Of a DNA stretch of 64,000 nucleotides, positions 49,881 to 57,928 are shown in pieces (within the stretch, counting starts at the first letter, position 1; every line of letters begins with the position of its first letter). Under the pieces are notes generated by a model that was not told the origin of the DNA, did not search any database, and worked only from the letters and a program-made list of their open reading frames with translations. This stretch comes from a virus, in the IMG/VR virus record IMGVR_UViG_3300024999_000086, positions 1 to 64,000 of that record; one strand, 5' to 3'. The position numbers and the translations under genes are program-made.

Positions 49881-50429
49881 TCACTTAAAGATTACTTCAT
49901 TCAGTGTCTTCACCTGCACCATCGGCAGCAGCTGCCCCGAAGTTTCTAACAGACCTTTAAGAAAGATTTCACTCTCAGGCCAGGCCTCCAGAAGCTGCTT
50001 TGTTGTATTCACCGAGTTCAAGAGCGCCCTAACCTCCTTGGCCAGTTTGTTTTTCTCGGCTAGTAGATCATATTCTCTGTTCTGCTGGGCATCCCACTGT
50101 ACCGTGAGTTTATGATCAGCAGCCAGCTTTGTTTTTGATTCCATGTCCTTATACAAGAACAGTCGAGGCACACTCATGGCCAGGCTGGCATGCCTCCCAC
50201 CAAAATACATATAGATAGCCTCCTTATTTGAGAAAGCCCGGTTGTTTGTCTGCAACTGCAATTCTTGGATCATACCAAGCTCTTTCTTGGTGTAACGGAA
50301 AGCATAACAGGCGTCAGCCAGTGCCATCTTTTGTTTCTTCAGTTCCTCCAGACGTTCACCAAATACTTTGGCCAAAATTCTTTCAACGATTGTGTCCTTC
50401 ATACTGTTTGTAAGCTTCTGTGATTTCAT
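49881..50429 (-). CDS. Protein resembling Nmad5-type phage proteins
   Basis: 182 residues, AGGAG site. The N-terminal region (MKDTIVERILAKVFGERLEE followed by a short basic stretch) resembles the start of the nucleotide-modification-associated domain 5 family. The rest is helical. The similarity is weak and by memory of the pattern; an alternative is an unrelated helical protein upstream of the helicase. Confidence 0.35.
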   Translation of the reverse strand: MKSQKLTNSMKDTIVERILAKVFGERLEELKKQKMALADACYAFRYTKKELGMIQELQLQTNNRAFSNKEAIYMYFGGRHASLAMSVPRLFLYKDMESKTKLAADHKLTVQWDAQQNREYDLLAEKNKLAKEVRALLNSVNTTKQLLEAWPESEIFLKGLLETSGQLLPMVQVKTLNEVIFK

Positions 50430-50599
50430 TTTTTGATCTCCTGCAATTTTTGTTTATCCACACACTCAAACCAAAAGAGGCCCCGGACGAGTGTTCCGCC
50501 CTGCCGCTCACAGCTGGAATAAGCTAGCCAAACGACCGTAGCAAATATTATCACCACCCAAAGCGACCCAACGACATAAAACCAGTTAGTCCTGCTCAT
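50426..50599 (-). CDS. 57-residue membrane protein
   Basis: ATG after GGGGGAGG, overlapping its neighbours by 4 nt on each side. One transmembrane segment (FYVVGSLWVVIIFATVVWLAY) and a polar tail with two Cys. Function unknown; it fills an otherwise empty 170-nt gap. Confidence 0.55.
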   Translation of the reverse strand: MSRTNWFYVVGSLWVVIIFATVVWLAYSSCERQGGTLVRGLFWFECVDKQKLQEIKK

Positions 50600-51135
50600 T
50601 CCTCCCCCTCCCGGACGTGGGCCTCAAGTTTCTCAAACGCCCGGGTAGCATCGTCACCAAACATCTGGTGAAAATCAGCCAAGCCCAGGCAGTAAACATA
50701 ACCTGTATTTTTGAACGCCGGCTTCGACCGATGCCTGAGCAGCAGGCCGGCAGACAGGCCGACGTCAAGGACGTGGCCGGCGTCACTCTCCTTGAGGATC
50801 TTGGTGACCATACATTCGCTGGGCACCATCGCGAAAACATCGTAACCGCAAAGCTGCTCAGGAATATAAGAAACCTGGCACGTCTTGCCGGTCTTCAAGT
50901 CCAGAAAGTCCAGGACCACGTCCTTATTGACGATGTCGATACCGGTGACCCTGAGGTTCGTCAGGATGTTGGGGACCTTGCTCCCGGAGAGGACGTTGTA
51001 CACGACCAAGAGCTTGCCGTGGAACACTCTGACTATCGAGAGATCGCCAAACTGCTCGAAACGGCGTTGCTCATCGAAGCTCATCTGCTCCGCGTAATAG
51101 TTACTGATTTCGTTTCGTTCCAAAAACTTTGTCAT
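50596..51135 (-). CDS. Protein of unknown function
   Basis: 179 residues, AGGAGA site. Mixed alpha/beta with strands (LSIVRVFHGKLLVVYNVLSG, GYDVFAMVPSECMVTKIL) and a C-terminal acidic helix. No motif recognised. Confidence 0.45.
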   Translation of the reverse strand: MTKFLERNEISNYYAEQMSFDEQRRFEQFGDLSIVRVFHGKLLVVYNVLSGSKVPNILTNLRVTGIDIVNKDVVLDFLDLKTGKTCQVSYIPEQLCGYDVFAMVPSECMVTKILKESDAGHVLDVGLSAGLLLRHRSKPAFKNTGYVYCLGLADFHQMFGDDATRAFEKLEAHVREGEE

Positions 51136-51383
51136 TTGATTCTCCTGTCGTAAACTTCGACGTCAACGTTGCCGTTAGGCCAACGGTTAATATAATAGGT
51201 TTTGAGCGTCCTGCCCGCGGTGTCCTTGATGTCGACCGTAGACCGGTCCGCGGTCACGCTGTGGAAATTTTCCCACTCACCTCTCAGCATGTAACAGAGT
51301 TCAGTCTCATATGTGAGCGTCCCAGGCGGGCCACAACAGCCGGCGGGCAGCAGAAGTATAGTCAGCCACAAATACTTCGTCAT
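51132..51383 (-). CDS. Small lipoprotein
   Basis: 83 residues, G-rich site before ATG. Lipoprotein signal MTKYLWLTILLLPAGCCG with lipobox PAGC. The mature part is beta-rich and ends in the recurrent 'NVDVEVYD' type segment. It could act at the host envelope, for example in superinfection exclusion (speculative). Confidence 0.5.
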   Translation of the reverse strand: MTKYLWLTILLLPAGCCGPPGTLTYETELCYMLRGEWENFHSVTADRSTVDIKDTAGRTLKTYYINRWPNGNVDVEVYDRRIK

Positions 51384-51919
51384 CCCCCCACCTCCGCAGG
51401 ATCCTTGAAATCCTTATGATACGGATTCATCTTGAGCAGGAACGATTCCTCACCCTGCTCCAACAGCGATCCGAACCTGCCTTGGATCACGTTACCTTCT
51501 CTGGATAGAGATCCACGCTGATATTTTTTCCACTGCAACGTCCGCGCCAGGACAACGTCAAGGACAAGGTCGACGTCGCCGTACCAATATTCTGTGATTC
51601 CGAGTCCCGGAAGGTCTTCAGGGTGACTCCGAAAAAACTCCAGCATCTGGATCGGGCTCAACTCCGAGCAGAGCCTATCCACGGTCCTGCCGCCAACCGT
51701 CTGCGTCAGCGTCTTTTCGTACAGATGATCTTTGTCGATCGTGAAGAACCTCGACTTGCCATCGGCCCCAGGTTCAAACTGGAATGGCACCAGACACGCC
51801 CGGGTAATAAGGTTGAATAACACAGGGGACCTGCTGAAGTATGTGCTGTAGATCCCGACCTTGACCCCGTTGACGGTCGCGTCGTAGTCCTCAAGTGGTT
51901 GGGCTGTCGCAAAAATCAT
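51380..51919 (-). CDS. Protein of unknown function
   Basis: 179 residues, AGGAGA site. Beta-rich N-terminus (VNGVKVGIYSTYFSRSP) and helical centre (DRLCSELSPIQMLEFFRSHP). No family recognised. Confidence 0.45.
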   Translation of the reverse strand: MIFATAQPLEDYDATVNGVKVGIYSTYFSRSPVLFNLITRACLVPFQFEPGADGKSRFFTIDKDHLYEKTLTQTVGGRTVDRLCSELSPIQMLEFFRSHPEDLPGLGITEYWYGDVDLVLDVVLARTLQWKKYQRGSLSREGNVIQGRFGSLLEQGEESFLLKMNPYHKDFKDPAEVGG

Positions 51920-51929
51920 GCTGTTTCTC

Positions 51930-52238
51930 CTATTTACTTCGTTTCAGGTGAGGCGGAAGGTCCTTGACGACCTCGACGTCAGGCCAGCCATAGGCTCTCT
52001 TGTAATCCTTGACCAAGAAGTCCTCCGGAGGAACCGGGCCTGTGACCAGTTTATTCCTGGGAAACTTAACCCACTCATCTTTCTTGGCGCCAAAGATGAA
52101 CGGAATCAACGCCGCCATCAATTGCCCATTCTGATTCTGTTGTGGCACCACCCGGGCAGCGTTCTTGATCATGATGTAGTCCTCGTCGTAATACACGACC
52201 TCGGCGATAACGCTGACGTAGCCGTCAACAAGAAGCAA
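51930..52238 (-). CDS. Protein of unknown function, 5' end interrupted by a stop
   Basis: Read from a TTG at 52238 this is a 102-residue protein (VDGYVSVIAEVVYYDEDYIM, EWVKFPRNKLVTGPVP). No ribosome-binding site lies before that TTG. The expected signal, AGGAGA followed by ATG, is at 52265, and its frame is the same but meets TAA after six codons. The gene therefore looks like a recently broken reading frame, or is re-initiated downstream of a six-codon leader. Confidence 0.45.
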   Translation of the reverse strand: MLLVDGYVSVIAEVVYYDEDYIMIKNAARVVPQQNQNGQLMAALIPFIFGAKKDEWVKFPRNKLVTGPVPPEDFLVKDYKRAYGWPDVEVVKDLPPHLKRSK

Positions 52239-52244
52239 CTGAAT

Positions 52245-52265
52245 TTATGCAACTTTTTCTGTCAT
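52245..52265 (-). other. Six-codon leader or nonsense-interrupted start (MTEKVA, TAA)
   Basis: ATG-ACA-GAA-AAA-GTT-GCA-TAA with a strong AGGAGA site. It is in frame with the following 102-residue frame, separated from it by ATT-CAG. Confidence 0.55.
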
Positions 52266-52285
52266 ACTGGTTCTCCTCTTGAATT

Positions 52286-52867
52286 TTAATGTAAATCAAA
52301 AACGACGTCATAACCAAGGTCAACGATATCCCAACATTTGTAGCACTCGTCACACCGGCCCGGGCATTTGAAGTAAAAATTCGGTTTCCGCTTGTCGCTC
52401 GACAGCCAAGCTCTGGGAAAATCCTCAAACCCTTTTGGGTTCCGGAGCCCGGGCCACATCGACAAGATGACCGCCAGATTCTCCGGCGGCGGCTGATCCG
52501 GAAGTAGATCCCAACGTTTTGTGAACATCATGAACTTGACGTCGGGGAAAATCTTGGCGATCTGATAAACCAAGACAGCGTAAAGAGTGCTCGGCGTATC
52601 CCCGCTGACATGCCACCGAAAATGGGTGGGTTTGTTTTCCGCCAGCCACTCACTCACTTGGGTAAAGAACTCTGCCTCACCAGAGAGTTCCAAAAAATCC
52701 AAGTTCTCCGTCCAGGCCTTCCTGGTCTGCGGATACAGCCTCATCGCCTTCTGCGCGTAGCACTGCTTGGCGCAGGGCACCCTCGGCCGGCAGGTCGTCA
52801 CCGGTGGCAGGCTGATGTTCGGGATCTTGCCCAACTTCATGTTTCCTTTTGAGATGTGCAGCCTCAT
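52286..52867 (-). CDS. GP88-like phage protein
   Basis: The ATG at 52867 has GGAGG upstream. 193 residues. The N-terminal part (KIPNISLPPVTTCRPRVPCA then CYAQKAMRLYPQTRKAW) and the Cys-rich C-terminus (FYFKCPGRCDECYKCWD) fit the gene product 88 family of phages, probably binding metal. Internal strand HFRWHVSGDTPS supports this. Function of the family is unknown. Confidence 0.6.
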   Translation of the reverse strand: MRLHISKGNMKLGKIPNISLPPVTTCRPRVPCAKQCYAQKAMRLYPQTRKAWTENLDFLELSGEAEFFTQVSEWLAENKPTHFRWHVSGDTPSTLYAVLVYQIAKIFPDVKFMMFTKRWDLLPDQPPPENLAVILSMWPGLRNPKGFEDFPRAWLSSDKRKPNFYFKCPGRCDECYKCWDIVDLGYDVVFDLH

Positions 52868-53058
52868 TCTTCCAACCTCCACTGATGGCATGAGTCTGGA
52901 ACAAAGCACATAGCAACTCGGATATCATAGCCACTCTCCATGCCTCTGCCTGACTCCATCATGTTGTGGACTACTTCCTCGTAGGCTTTGACAAGCCAGC
53001 CCCCGGGCACCCGGGCTCTCTGATGATAGTCGTCAATCTGTTCCCACTCCAATTTCAT
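52864..53058 (-). CDS. Small protein with RVPGGWLVK motif
   Basis: 64 residues, GAGGAGA site. WEQIDDYHQRARVPGGWLVK and a C-terminal MCFVPDSCHQW are typical of a small family found in many phages, perhaps a beta-barrel, role unknown. Overlaps its neighbours by 4 nt. Confidence 0.55.
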   Translation of the reverse strand: MKLEWEQIDDYHQRARVPGGWLVKAYEEVVHNMMESGRGMESGYDIRVAMCFVPDSCHQWRLEE

Positions 53059-53297
53059 TTCTGGTTCTCCTCATAACATTCTGTTTCGGGATTCCAAGAG
53101 AACCCCAGTTTTGCTGCTTCCTCCGCCTCAAGATCATCCAGCGTCGCAATCACGTCAGCCTTCAACTCAGCCAGGACAAGGTCGACGTCTTCGTCGGGCA
53201 CGACCTCGACCTTCATCCAGAATTCAGGGCCGATAATAACGTAGGGTTTGAGGCGCACGGAGCGCTTCATCCCCAGGGCCATCTCGAGGATCTTCAC
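53055..53297 (-). CDS. Small acidic protein, unknown
   Basis: 80 residues from GTG. Strand (PYVIIGPEFWMKVEVVPDED) and an acidic helix (VIATLDDLEAEEAAKLGF). Unknown. Confidence 0.45.
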   Translation of the reverse strand: MKILEMALGMKRSVRLKPYVIIGPEFWMKVEVVPDEDVDLVLAELKADVIATLDDLEAEEAAKLGFSWNPETECYEENQK

Positions 53298-53572
53298 AGC
53301 AGCGTACTCTCAAGCTTGGCGTCAAGGCTGGCAGCAAACTTGGTCAAGGCCCTGCCCCGAGTGAAGGCCTTCGTGACAGCCTCTCTGACGGCGTCTTCCC
53401 GAGTTCTGCCGACGCCAGAGATCGACAGCCCCAAGTAGGCCAAGAGCGGCGGATTAAGCCGGCACTGGAAGGCGCCTTTCGCCACCCAAATCAACCCGAC
53501 GTACTCGCCGTTAACGAGCACGGCGTGATGCGACATCGCTTTGTCGCCAGGGATTTTTTCAAAGGTTAGCAT
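53294..53572 (-). CDS. Paralogue A of a tandem pair, unknown
   Basis: The ATG at 53572 has GGAGG upstream. 92 residues. The core VNGEYVGLIWVAKGAFQCRL..LSISGVGRTREDAVREAV matches the adjacent upstream gene position by position, showing a tandem duplication. Fold looks like a double-psi or RHS-like small barrel; function unknown. Confidence 0.5.
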   Translation of the reverse strand: MLTFEKIPGDKAMSHHAVLVNGEYVGLIWVAKGAFQCRLNPPLLAYLGLSISGVGRTREDAVREAVTKAFTRGRALTKFAASLDAKLESTLL

Positions 53573-53843
53573 GACGGTGTTCCTCCACTGCTTTTTCCAC
53601 GAAGTCCGCCGCGGCATTCAGCAGCCGAGCATTCTCCCTCGCGTTGATTACTGCCTTGATTATTGCAGTCATCGGCGTGTTCCCCACCCCGTTCAGCGAC
53701 ATCGCGCTCAACCGCAAGTTCTTGGGCACCAACTGACACTGGTACCCGAGAGACATCCGCCAGACCTCGCCGACGACGTCGCCGTCGATAACAATCTGCT
53801 GTCTTGGGGCCTTCGGGGGGCCTTCTTCCTTGATCTCGATCAT
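53559..53843 (-). CDS. Paralogue B of a tandem pair, unknown
   Basis: 94 residues, AGGAGG site. IDGDVVGEVWRMSLGYQCQL..MSLNGVGNTPMTAIIKAV aligns with paralogue A, which overlaps its 3' end by 14 nt. Both carry GxxxGxxW...QC.L and GVGxTxxxA patterns. Confidence 0.5.
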   Translation of the reverse strand: MIEIKEEGPPKAPRQQIVIDGDVVGEVWRMSLGYQCQLVPKNLRLSAMSLNGVGNTPMTAIIKAVINARENARLLNAAADFVEKAVEEHRHANL

Positions 53844-53868
53844 GTTCTGGACCTCCTGTTTGATGTTG

Positions 53869-54405
53869 CTATTTTTCCTGGATCAGCTTTCCGAGGTCAA
53901 TGTTCTTCAACATCGATGCTGACAGGCTCGCCTTCAGTTTCTCATTGAGTGCCCCCTTGAGTCTCACGTCAAAGTCAGCCTGCGTTTTTTGAACAAAGTC
54001 TTTTGTATAGGCCTCGATGCGGGAGTCAATAAGCCAATCCAGCTTGGGCTTGGCGTTATAGGGGCAGGGGGTAGTCTTGACGACCTTACCGGAAGAGTCA
54101 ACACGCTCGTTCAGAAATCGGTCCAACCTGGCCTTGAGCATGTCCTTGATCGTGTCGTGGGATTCCACCGGGTCACCGTACTTGTCAGTAATCGTCACGC
54201 GCTTCTCCATAAAATCCGTCCACAAGCTGTCAATCAAGACGTCAACCCGCTGATTGATCTCTTCAGCAGCCCGGGTTTCGATCTGAGCAGCGACGTCTTT
54301 CTTCACTGTGTTGATCACTCCGGAAACAACGGCTTCACGGATTGTATCGTCAATACTGCCATCTTCACGAAGCCAATCGATGTCTACTTTGATATCAATT
54401 ATCAC
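53869..54405 (-). CDS. Helical protein, unknown
   Basis: 178 residues from GTG after AAGGAGA. Long amphipathic helices (REAVVSGVINTVKKDVAAQI, AEEINQRVDVLIDSLWTDF) and a mid-protein TITDKYGDPV strand. It may oligomerise. No motif recognised. Confidence 0.45.
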   Translation of the reverse strand: MIIDIKVDIDWLREDGSIDDTIREAVVSGVINTVKKDVAAQIETRAAEEINQRVDVLIDSLWTDFMEKRVTITDKYGDPVESHDTIKDMLKARLDRFLNERVDSSGKVVKTTPCPYNAKPKLDWLIDSRIEAYTKDFVQKTQADFDVRLKGALNEKLKASLSASMLKNIDLGKLIQEK

Positions 54406-54436
54406 TGTCTGATTCTCCTTTTGACGTTGACGTTAT

Positions 54437-54540
54437 TGGTGGGGCGAGCAGGATTCGAACCTGCGTAGAGGGTTTAACGTGGATTTTGATCTGCAGTCAT
54501 CCCCCTGCCACGAACGCGGCTACCATTACGCCACCGCCCC
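54437..54540 (-). tRNA. Atypical tRNA, probably Cys (GCA)
   Basis: GGGGCGG pairs with TCGCCCC (one G-T), followed by discriminator A and an encoded CCA. The D-arm (GCG..GGTAGC..CGC) and T-arm GCAGG-TTCGAAT-CCTGC are standard. The anticodon loop CTGCAGA gives U33 and anticodon GCA. Its stem reads TCAAA on the 3' side, but the matching TTTGA on the 5' side is split (TT and TGA) by about 13 extra bases, and the variable region is about 20 nt. Total 104 nt including CCA. The encoded CCA argues for a functional gene; the insert argues for an unusual one. Confidence 0.55.
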
Positions 54541-54551
54541 ACACGTTTCAG

Positions 54552-54902
54552 CTATTTCTTGGGTTCCCTCAAGCTGTAGTACTGGGAAACACCGGACAGC
54601 TCCACGGCGCCTTTCGATTCCAGAGCCGTGACCAAAGCCGCACCGCCGAACTCCTTGATCTTGCCGAAGGCAATCGTCGCCCGGGCGATGAATTCATCCT
54701 TGCCCATCTCGTCGACGACGGCGTTCTTGTCGACGACTTTCCAGTTCTCGCGCTCGTTGAAGATGAGGGTCCCGTACTTGGTCTCGACCTTGCCCGGAGT
54801 GCCGTGATCCTTGATGCACTTGGCCTGGGCCGTGGCAGCTTGCTCTTCCAGTTTCTTGATCTCGACTTTGATTCTGGCCAAATCGGCAAAGCATCTGTTC
54901 AT
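54552..54902 (-). CDS. Coiled-coil/alpha-beta protein, unknown
   Basis: 116 residues, AGGAGA site. N-terminal coiled coil (ARIKVEIKKLEEQAATAQAK) then TKYGTLIFNERENWKVVDKN, a pattern seen in phage proteins sometimes labelled nuclease-inhibitor-like, but not diagnostic. Unknown. Confidence 0.5.
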   Translation of the reverse strand: MNRCFADLARIKVEIKKLEEQAATAQAKCIKDHGTPGKVETKYGTLIFNERENWKVVDKNAVVDEMGKDEFIARATIAFGKIKEFGGAALVTALESKGAVELSGVSQYYSLREPKK

Positions 54903-54966
54903 AGTGATTCTCCTGTTAATAGTGATTTACTTTCTACGTTGATGTTACTGTCTTGTTACCTTCTTG

Positions 54967-55275
54967 TCAACTGTTTCTGTCTATCTCTTCACTTGAATAA
55001 GGTTCAATCTCAGCACCACACCGAGGGCACCTGTCATTGCACATGCAATCCCACTCACCCTCCCATTCAGTGACACACTTCGGGCACCGATAATAATTCC
55101 GATACCACTCAGACCCCTCAGAATTCATGATCATGTTCGACACCCAGTGCCAATAGCCGGCCCGAGTATCATTGTTATTCACCTCGTACTGCCAGTCACA
55201 AAGCGGAAACTGCGGATGCTCTCCCCAATTCCCATACTCGGTGATCAGGTCCTGCTCAGAAACAAATTCTCCCAC
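54967..55275 (-). CDS. Zinc-ribbon protein with YWHWV motif
   Basis: 102 residues from GTG after AGGAGG. NNNDTRAGYWHWVSNMI is a motif of a small conserved phage family; the C-terminus has CPKC..CMCNDRCPRCG zinc ligands. Unknown function. Confidence 0.5.
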   Translation of the reverse strand: MGEFVSEQDLITEYGNWGEHPQFPLCDWQYEVNNNDTRAGYWHWVSNMIMNSEGSEWYRNYYRCPKCVTEWEGEWDCMCNDRCPRCGAEIEPYSSEEIDRNS

Positions 55276-55287
55276 GTCACACCTCCT

Positions 55288-55518
55288 TCATTTATCTCGC
55301 CAGACCCGGATGCCACCATCTACTTTACGGGAACTGAATCTTTTCGGAGCATGCCTCTTGGTAGCCGCCGCGGTTGCCCCTCTAATGCCTTTGAACTCCT
55401 CGCCTGTGGGTACAAAAAACGAGTCACCAATCTTCATTGCTTTCCAAGGGTACTTATCAGGTCGGCCACGTCCCCGACCTCTCTCAGGTTTAGTGACCCC
55501 TTTATCAATTTTAAACAT
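55288..55518 (-). CDS. Small basic protein with PWKxMxxGDSFFVP motif
   Basis: The ATG at 55518 follows GGGAGG. 76 residues, very basic (PERGRGRGRPDKY, TKRHAPKRFSSRKV). The segment YPWKAMKIGDSFFVPTGEE is a recurrent phage motif of unknown role, probably nucleic-acid binding. Confidence 0.55.
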   Translation of the reverse strand: MFKIDKGVTKPERGRGRGRPDKYPWKAMKIGDSFFVPTGEEFKGIRGATAAATKRHAPKRFSSRKVDGGIRVWRDK

Positions 55519-55519
55519 C

Positions 55520-55711
55520 TCAAACCTCCCCAAAAAATTTGTTGATATGCCAGCCAATAAAGACCCCTGCGACAGTGTCGACCAGGTCCTTATCCCCGGT
55601 GATCTTGTCAATTGCTTGTTTAGCCGCTTCCTTCGGGGACTGGGCCTGGACGCAGAACGTCAACGGCCCCTTAACCCTGTGCATCAAGACGACTGTGAAT
55701 TTTTGGTTCAT
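55520..55711 (-). CDS. Small protein, unknown
   Basis: 63 residues, AGGAGG site. Mixed alpha/beta (KFTVVLMHRVKGPLTFCVQA, SPKEAAKQAIDKITG). The stop is one base before the next start. Unknown. Confidence 0.5.
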   Translation of the reverse strand: MNQKFTVVLMHRVKGPLTFCVQAQSPKEAAKQAIDKITGDKDLVDTVAGVFIGWHINKFFGEV

Positions 55712-55719
55712 CAGACCTC

Positions 55720-56229
55720 CTATTTAAAGTTAATCTTGATAACAACGTCGCCGTTGACGTCAACGGAGACGACACCCTCGGGCCCGGTAGCAACTTGGAT
55801 CTTGTCCCGGTATTCCTGCGCAGAAATAATCTTTTTGAGGTCAAAGATCATCTTCGCCATTCGTTTCCGTGAATCCCTCAACCGAGAAACTTCCGACCGA
55901 AGATCCCGGGCTTCCTGCCGGGCCTGCTCCAGATTAAATTCAGTAATAGCTAGGGACTCGTCCCGCTCCTCCTTGTAGATCTCGGCCAGGTTCCGGGCCT
56001 CGTCCAGGTCCGTTTCGTATTGCGAACATGCCTCCTGCAGCCGAGTCACGGACTCCTGCAGGAAACGGTTCTTGTTCTCAAGGTCCTGGACCCTGTGATA
56101 CAGCCCAAGCTCGTTTTCATATCCCACGAAGAAGTGGCCGTGGACGATCTTGTCTCCGGTTTTGACGCCCTCGGTCGAGTACAGCGCCGGAATCGATTTC
56201 AAATCTTTTTTCGTCGGTTTTGCCCACAT
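55720..56229 (-). CDS. DUF2958-like N-terminus with coiled coil
   Basis: 169 residues, AAGGAGA site. The start (KDLKSIPALYSTEGVKTGDK..HFFVG) resembles the N-terminal strand of DUF2958 proteins. It then turns into a long coiled coil (NRFLQESVTRLQEACSQYET and following) and ends VSVDVNGDVVIKI. The combination is unusual. Function unknown. Confidence 0.5.
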   Translation of the reverse strand: MWAKPTKKDLKSIPALYSTEGVKTGDKIVHGHFFVGYENELGLYHRVQDLENKNRFLQESVTRLQEACSQYETDLDEARNLAEIYKEERDESLAITEFNLEQARQEARDLRSEVSRLRDSRKRMAKMIFDLKKIISAQEYRDKIQVATGPEGVVSVDVNGDVVIKINFK

Positions 56230-56255
56230 AGCTGATCTCCTTTATGTTGTTGATT

Positions 56256-56720
56256 TTACCTGATTATTTTCACTTTCCCGCGATAACCCATCGCCCGGCA
56301 AATGGCCTTGAACGCAGCTTCCACCGCGGAATCCCCGACGCCATGGATACTGCACTTCTTGTTCATGTTGACCTTTTTCTCCTCACCGTTGGTGTAAGGA
56401 GTACCGTACAGCTCCACGCCGGCCGACCTCAGAGCCATTCCGACTGCCGCACTGACTCTGTGGTACCCGTAGCCACCAGCCTGGCCCGACCCTGACAACG
56501 ACAACCAGTCATCCTTGACCTTGCCGTGGATCCAGACGTTGCAGTAGACCGTACTTGAATTTAAACTCCGACCCATATAACAAGTGGCTGACACCGGGTT
56601 GTGGATCTCGCCGTCTTTACAGACCACGGCGTTGAACGAGGCCACGACCTCTTTCTTGTCGTAACCAGGCTTCACATTATGAAGTTCTTTGGCTGTGAAT
56701 TTTGCTTTCATTGTGTGCAT
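56256..56720 (-). CDS. Conserved phage protein, unknown
   Basis: 154 residues, GGAGG site. Gly/Ser-rich centre (WLSLSGSGQAGGYGYHRVSA) and a helical C-terminal part with GVGDSAVEAAFKAICRAMG. It recalls a family common in phage early regions but with no experimentally known activity that I can name. Confidence 0.5.
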   Translation of the reverse strand: MHTMKAKFTAKELHNVKPGYDKKEVVASFNAVVCKDGEIHNPVSATCYMGRSLNSSTVYCNVWIHGKVKDDWLSLSGSGQAGGYGYHRVSAAVGMALRSAGVELYGTPYTNGEEKKVNMNKKCSIHGVGDSAVEAAFKAICRAMGYRGKVKIIR

Positions 56721-56746
56721 CGCTGACCTCCTCTAAGTTTCTGATT

Positions 56747-56830
56747 TTAATACGGATTGTCCCAATTTTCATAGGCCCACTCGCTGATCTCACCGTCCTT
56801 ACACAACCCGTCCGTATAATCGTTCCAAGC
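56747..56830 (-). pseudogene. C-terminal remnant of a gene interrupted by the TnpB element
   Basis: Beyond the right end of the TnpB element an open frame reads AWNDYTDGLCKDGEISEWAY and ends NPY-TAA. It has no start codon of its own. The protein-like composition suggests the tail of a gene cut by insertion. Confidence 0.35.
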
Positions 56831-56990
56831 TTGAACCTCCCCACCAGCAACCTTGGGGATTCCGGACGAGACTCATATTTGACACAAGCCTCTTTCGAGG
56901 GCCGTCCCAGCCCCAAAATTGAGTACGTTGATCGCAGCATTCTGATCACGATCATGCAGAGATCCACACTCTTGACATACCCAATTTCTT
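56831..56990 (-). ncRNA. Putative omega-RNA / right end of TnpB element
   Basis: After the tnpB stop the minus strand reads GGAATCCCC-AAGGTTGCTGGT-GGGGAGGTTCAA (56862-56831, approximate). A CCCC/GGGG hairpin followed by GAGGTTCAA is typical of IS200/IS605-type right ends, where the guide-RNA scaffold ends and the guide begins. The 5' boundary inside tnpB is a guess. The sequence after 56831 would be the guide. Confidence 0.4.
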
Positions 56991-57928
56991 ACCGACAGTC
57001 CTGCCCAACCTGTAGGTCCTGACAGGCACCCACAATTTGAACAGATCCTGGTGGAATTTTTGCTAGCAGGCTCGTCATACTGCGTACCGCCGATATGGCT
57101 ACTCTTGTAAGCAAGCATTGCACGAAGCTGCCCGTGACCTGAACTTGTCACGCTTTTTCCAAATTTCTTAGCAATCCCTTTAATGTTATCTTTGCTGAAA
57201 CGGATCACAGTATTTTCAGCAACAAGTTTCCTGGAAAGTTTGTGATTCCGGTCTTTCCGTTGATTGGCAATTCGTTCATGGATTCTTGCCACGAGTTTCT
57301 TATCCTTCCCCCGCTGCGCTTGTGCCAGTCGTTTTGCTGAAGCTTCCAGTTCTCTGGGGTGCTCAACTTTCTCCCCTGTTGAGAATGTCAAGAGGCTTTT
57401 AAACCCGGGGTCAATCCCGATTTTTCCAAAACCAACCCGCTCAATTTCTTTCGGGGCAGCATCAATAAAAAGACACAAATGCCACCCGCTTGCCCTTTTT
57501 ATGAGTCGCCCACATTTGATCCGCCCTTCGGGCAAGAACTGTTTGTGGAACCGGACCAAGCCCAGTACCGGCAACTTGACGTGGCTGCCCTCCGGGCATC
57601 GGATTGGATCAGGAAAAGGGATCGACACCAGCTTGTTTCTCTGTCCTTTGAGTTTAGGTCTGCCGCCCTGTTTTCTGAAACACCGCTGCCAAGCTGCATG
57701 AACAGTGGAAAGCACCCCCTGAATACAATGCCCTGGAACCCCAACTTTTTTGGCATGGCCTGCCAAAAGATTCTGGAAATTCATGGGTGAATGATAAATC
57801 TTATCATCAGCATCTAGTTGGATCTTTCGCACTGCCCAGTTATAGACCCCGGTCAAGTGCCAGAGCCATTCGTCAAGTCTTTTTTCAAGCTTTACGTTTG
57901 GCCTGAGTTTGAGTTGTACTTGAATCAC
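56873..57928 (-). CDS. tnpB: TnpB/OrfB-like RNA-guided nuclease homologue
   Basis: A GTG at 57928 lies 7 nt after AAGGAG and is preferred to the ATG 84 nt upstream. 351 residues. Family features in order: WLWHLTGVYNWAV (N-terminal), RuvC-I FGKIGIDPGFKSLLTFS, GKSVTSSGHGQLRAMLAYK, zinc finger CSNCG..CQECG and RuvC-III HDRDQNAAINVLNFG. The RuvC-II Glu expected in an 'xxxEDL' segment is not obvious; the aligned stretch reads VIRFSKDNIKG, so activity is uncertain. No TnpA is present. Confidence 0.8.
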   Translation of the reverse strand: MIQVQLKLRPNVKLEKRLDEWLWHLTGVYNWAVRKIQLDADDKIYHSPMNFQNLLAGHAKKVGVPGHCIQGVLSTVHAAWQRCFRKQGGRPKLKGQRNKLVSIPFPDPIRCPEGSHVKLPVLGLVRFHKQFLPEGRIKCGRLIKRASGWHLCLFIDAAPKEIERVGFGKIGIDPGFKSLLTFSTGEKVEHPRELEASAKRLAQAQRGKDKKLVARIHERIANQRKDRNHKLSRKLVAENTVIRFSKDNIKGIAKKFGKSVTSSGHGQLRAMLAYKSSHIGGTQYDEPASKNSTRICSNCGCLSGPTGWAGLSVRNWVCQECGSLHDRDQNAAINVLNFGAGTALERGLCQI

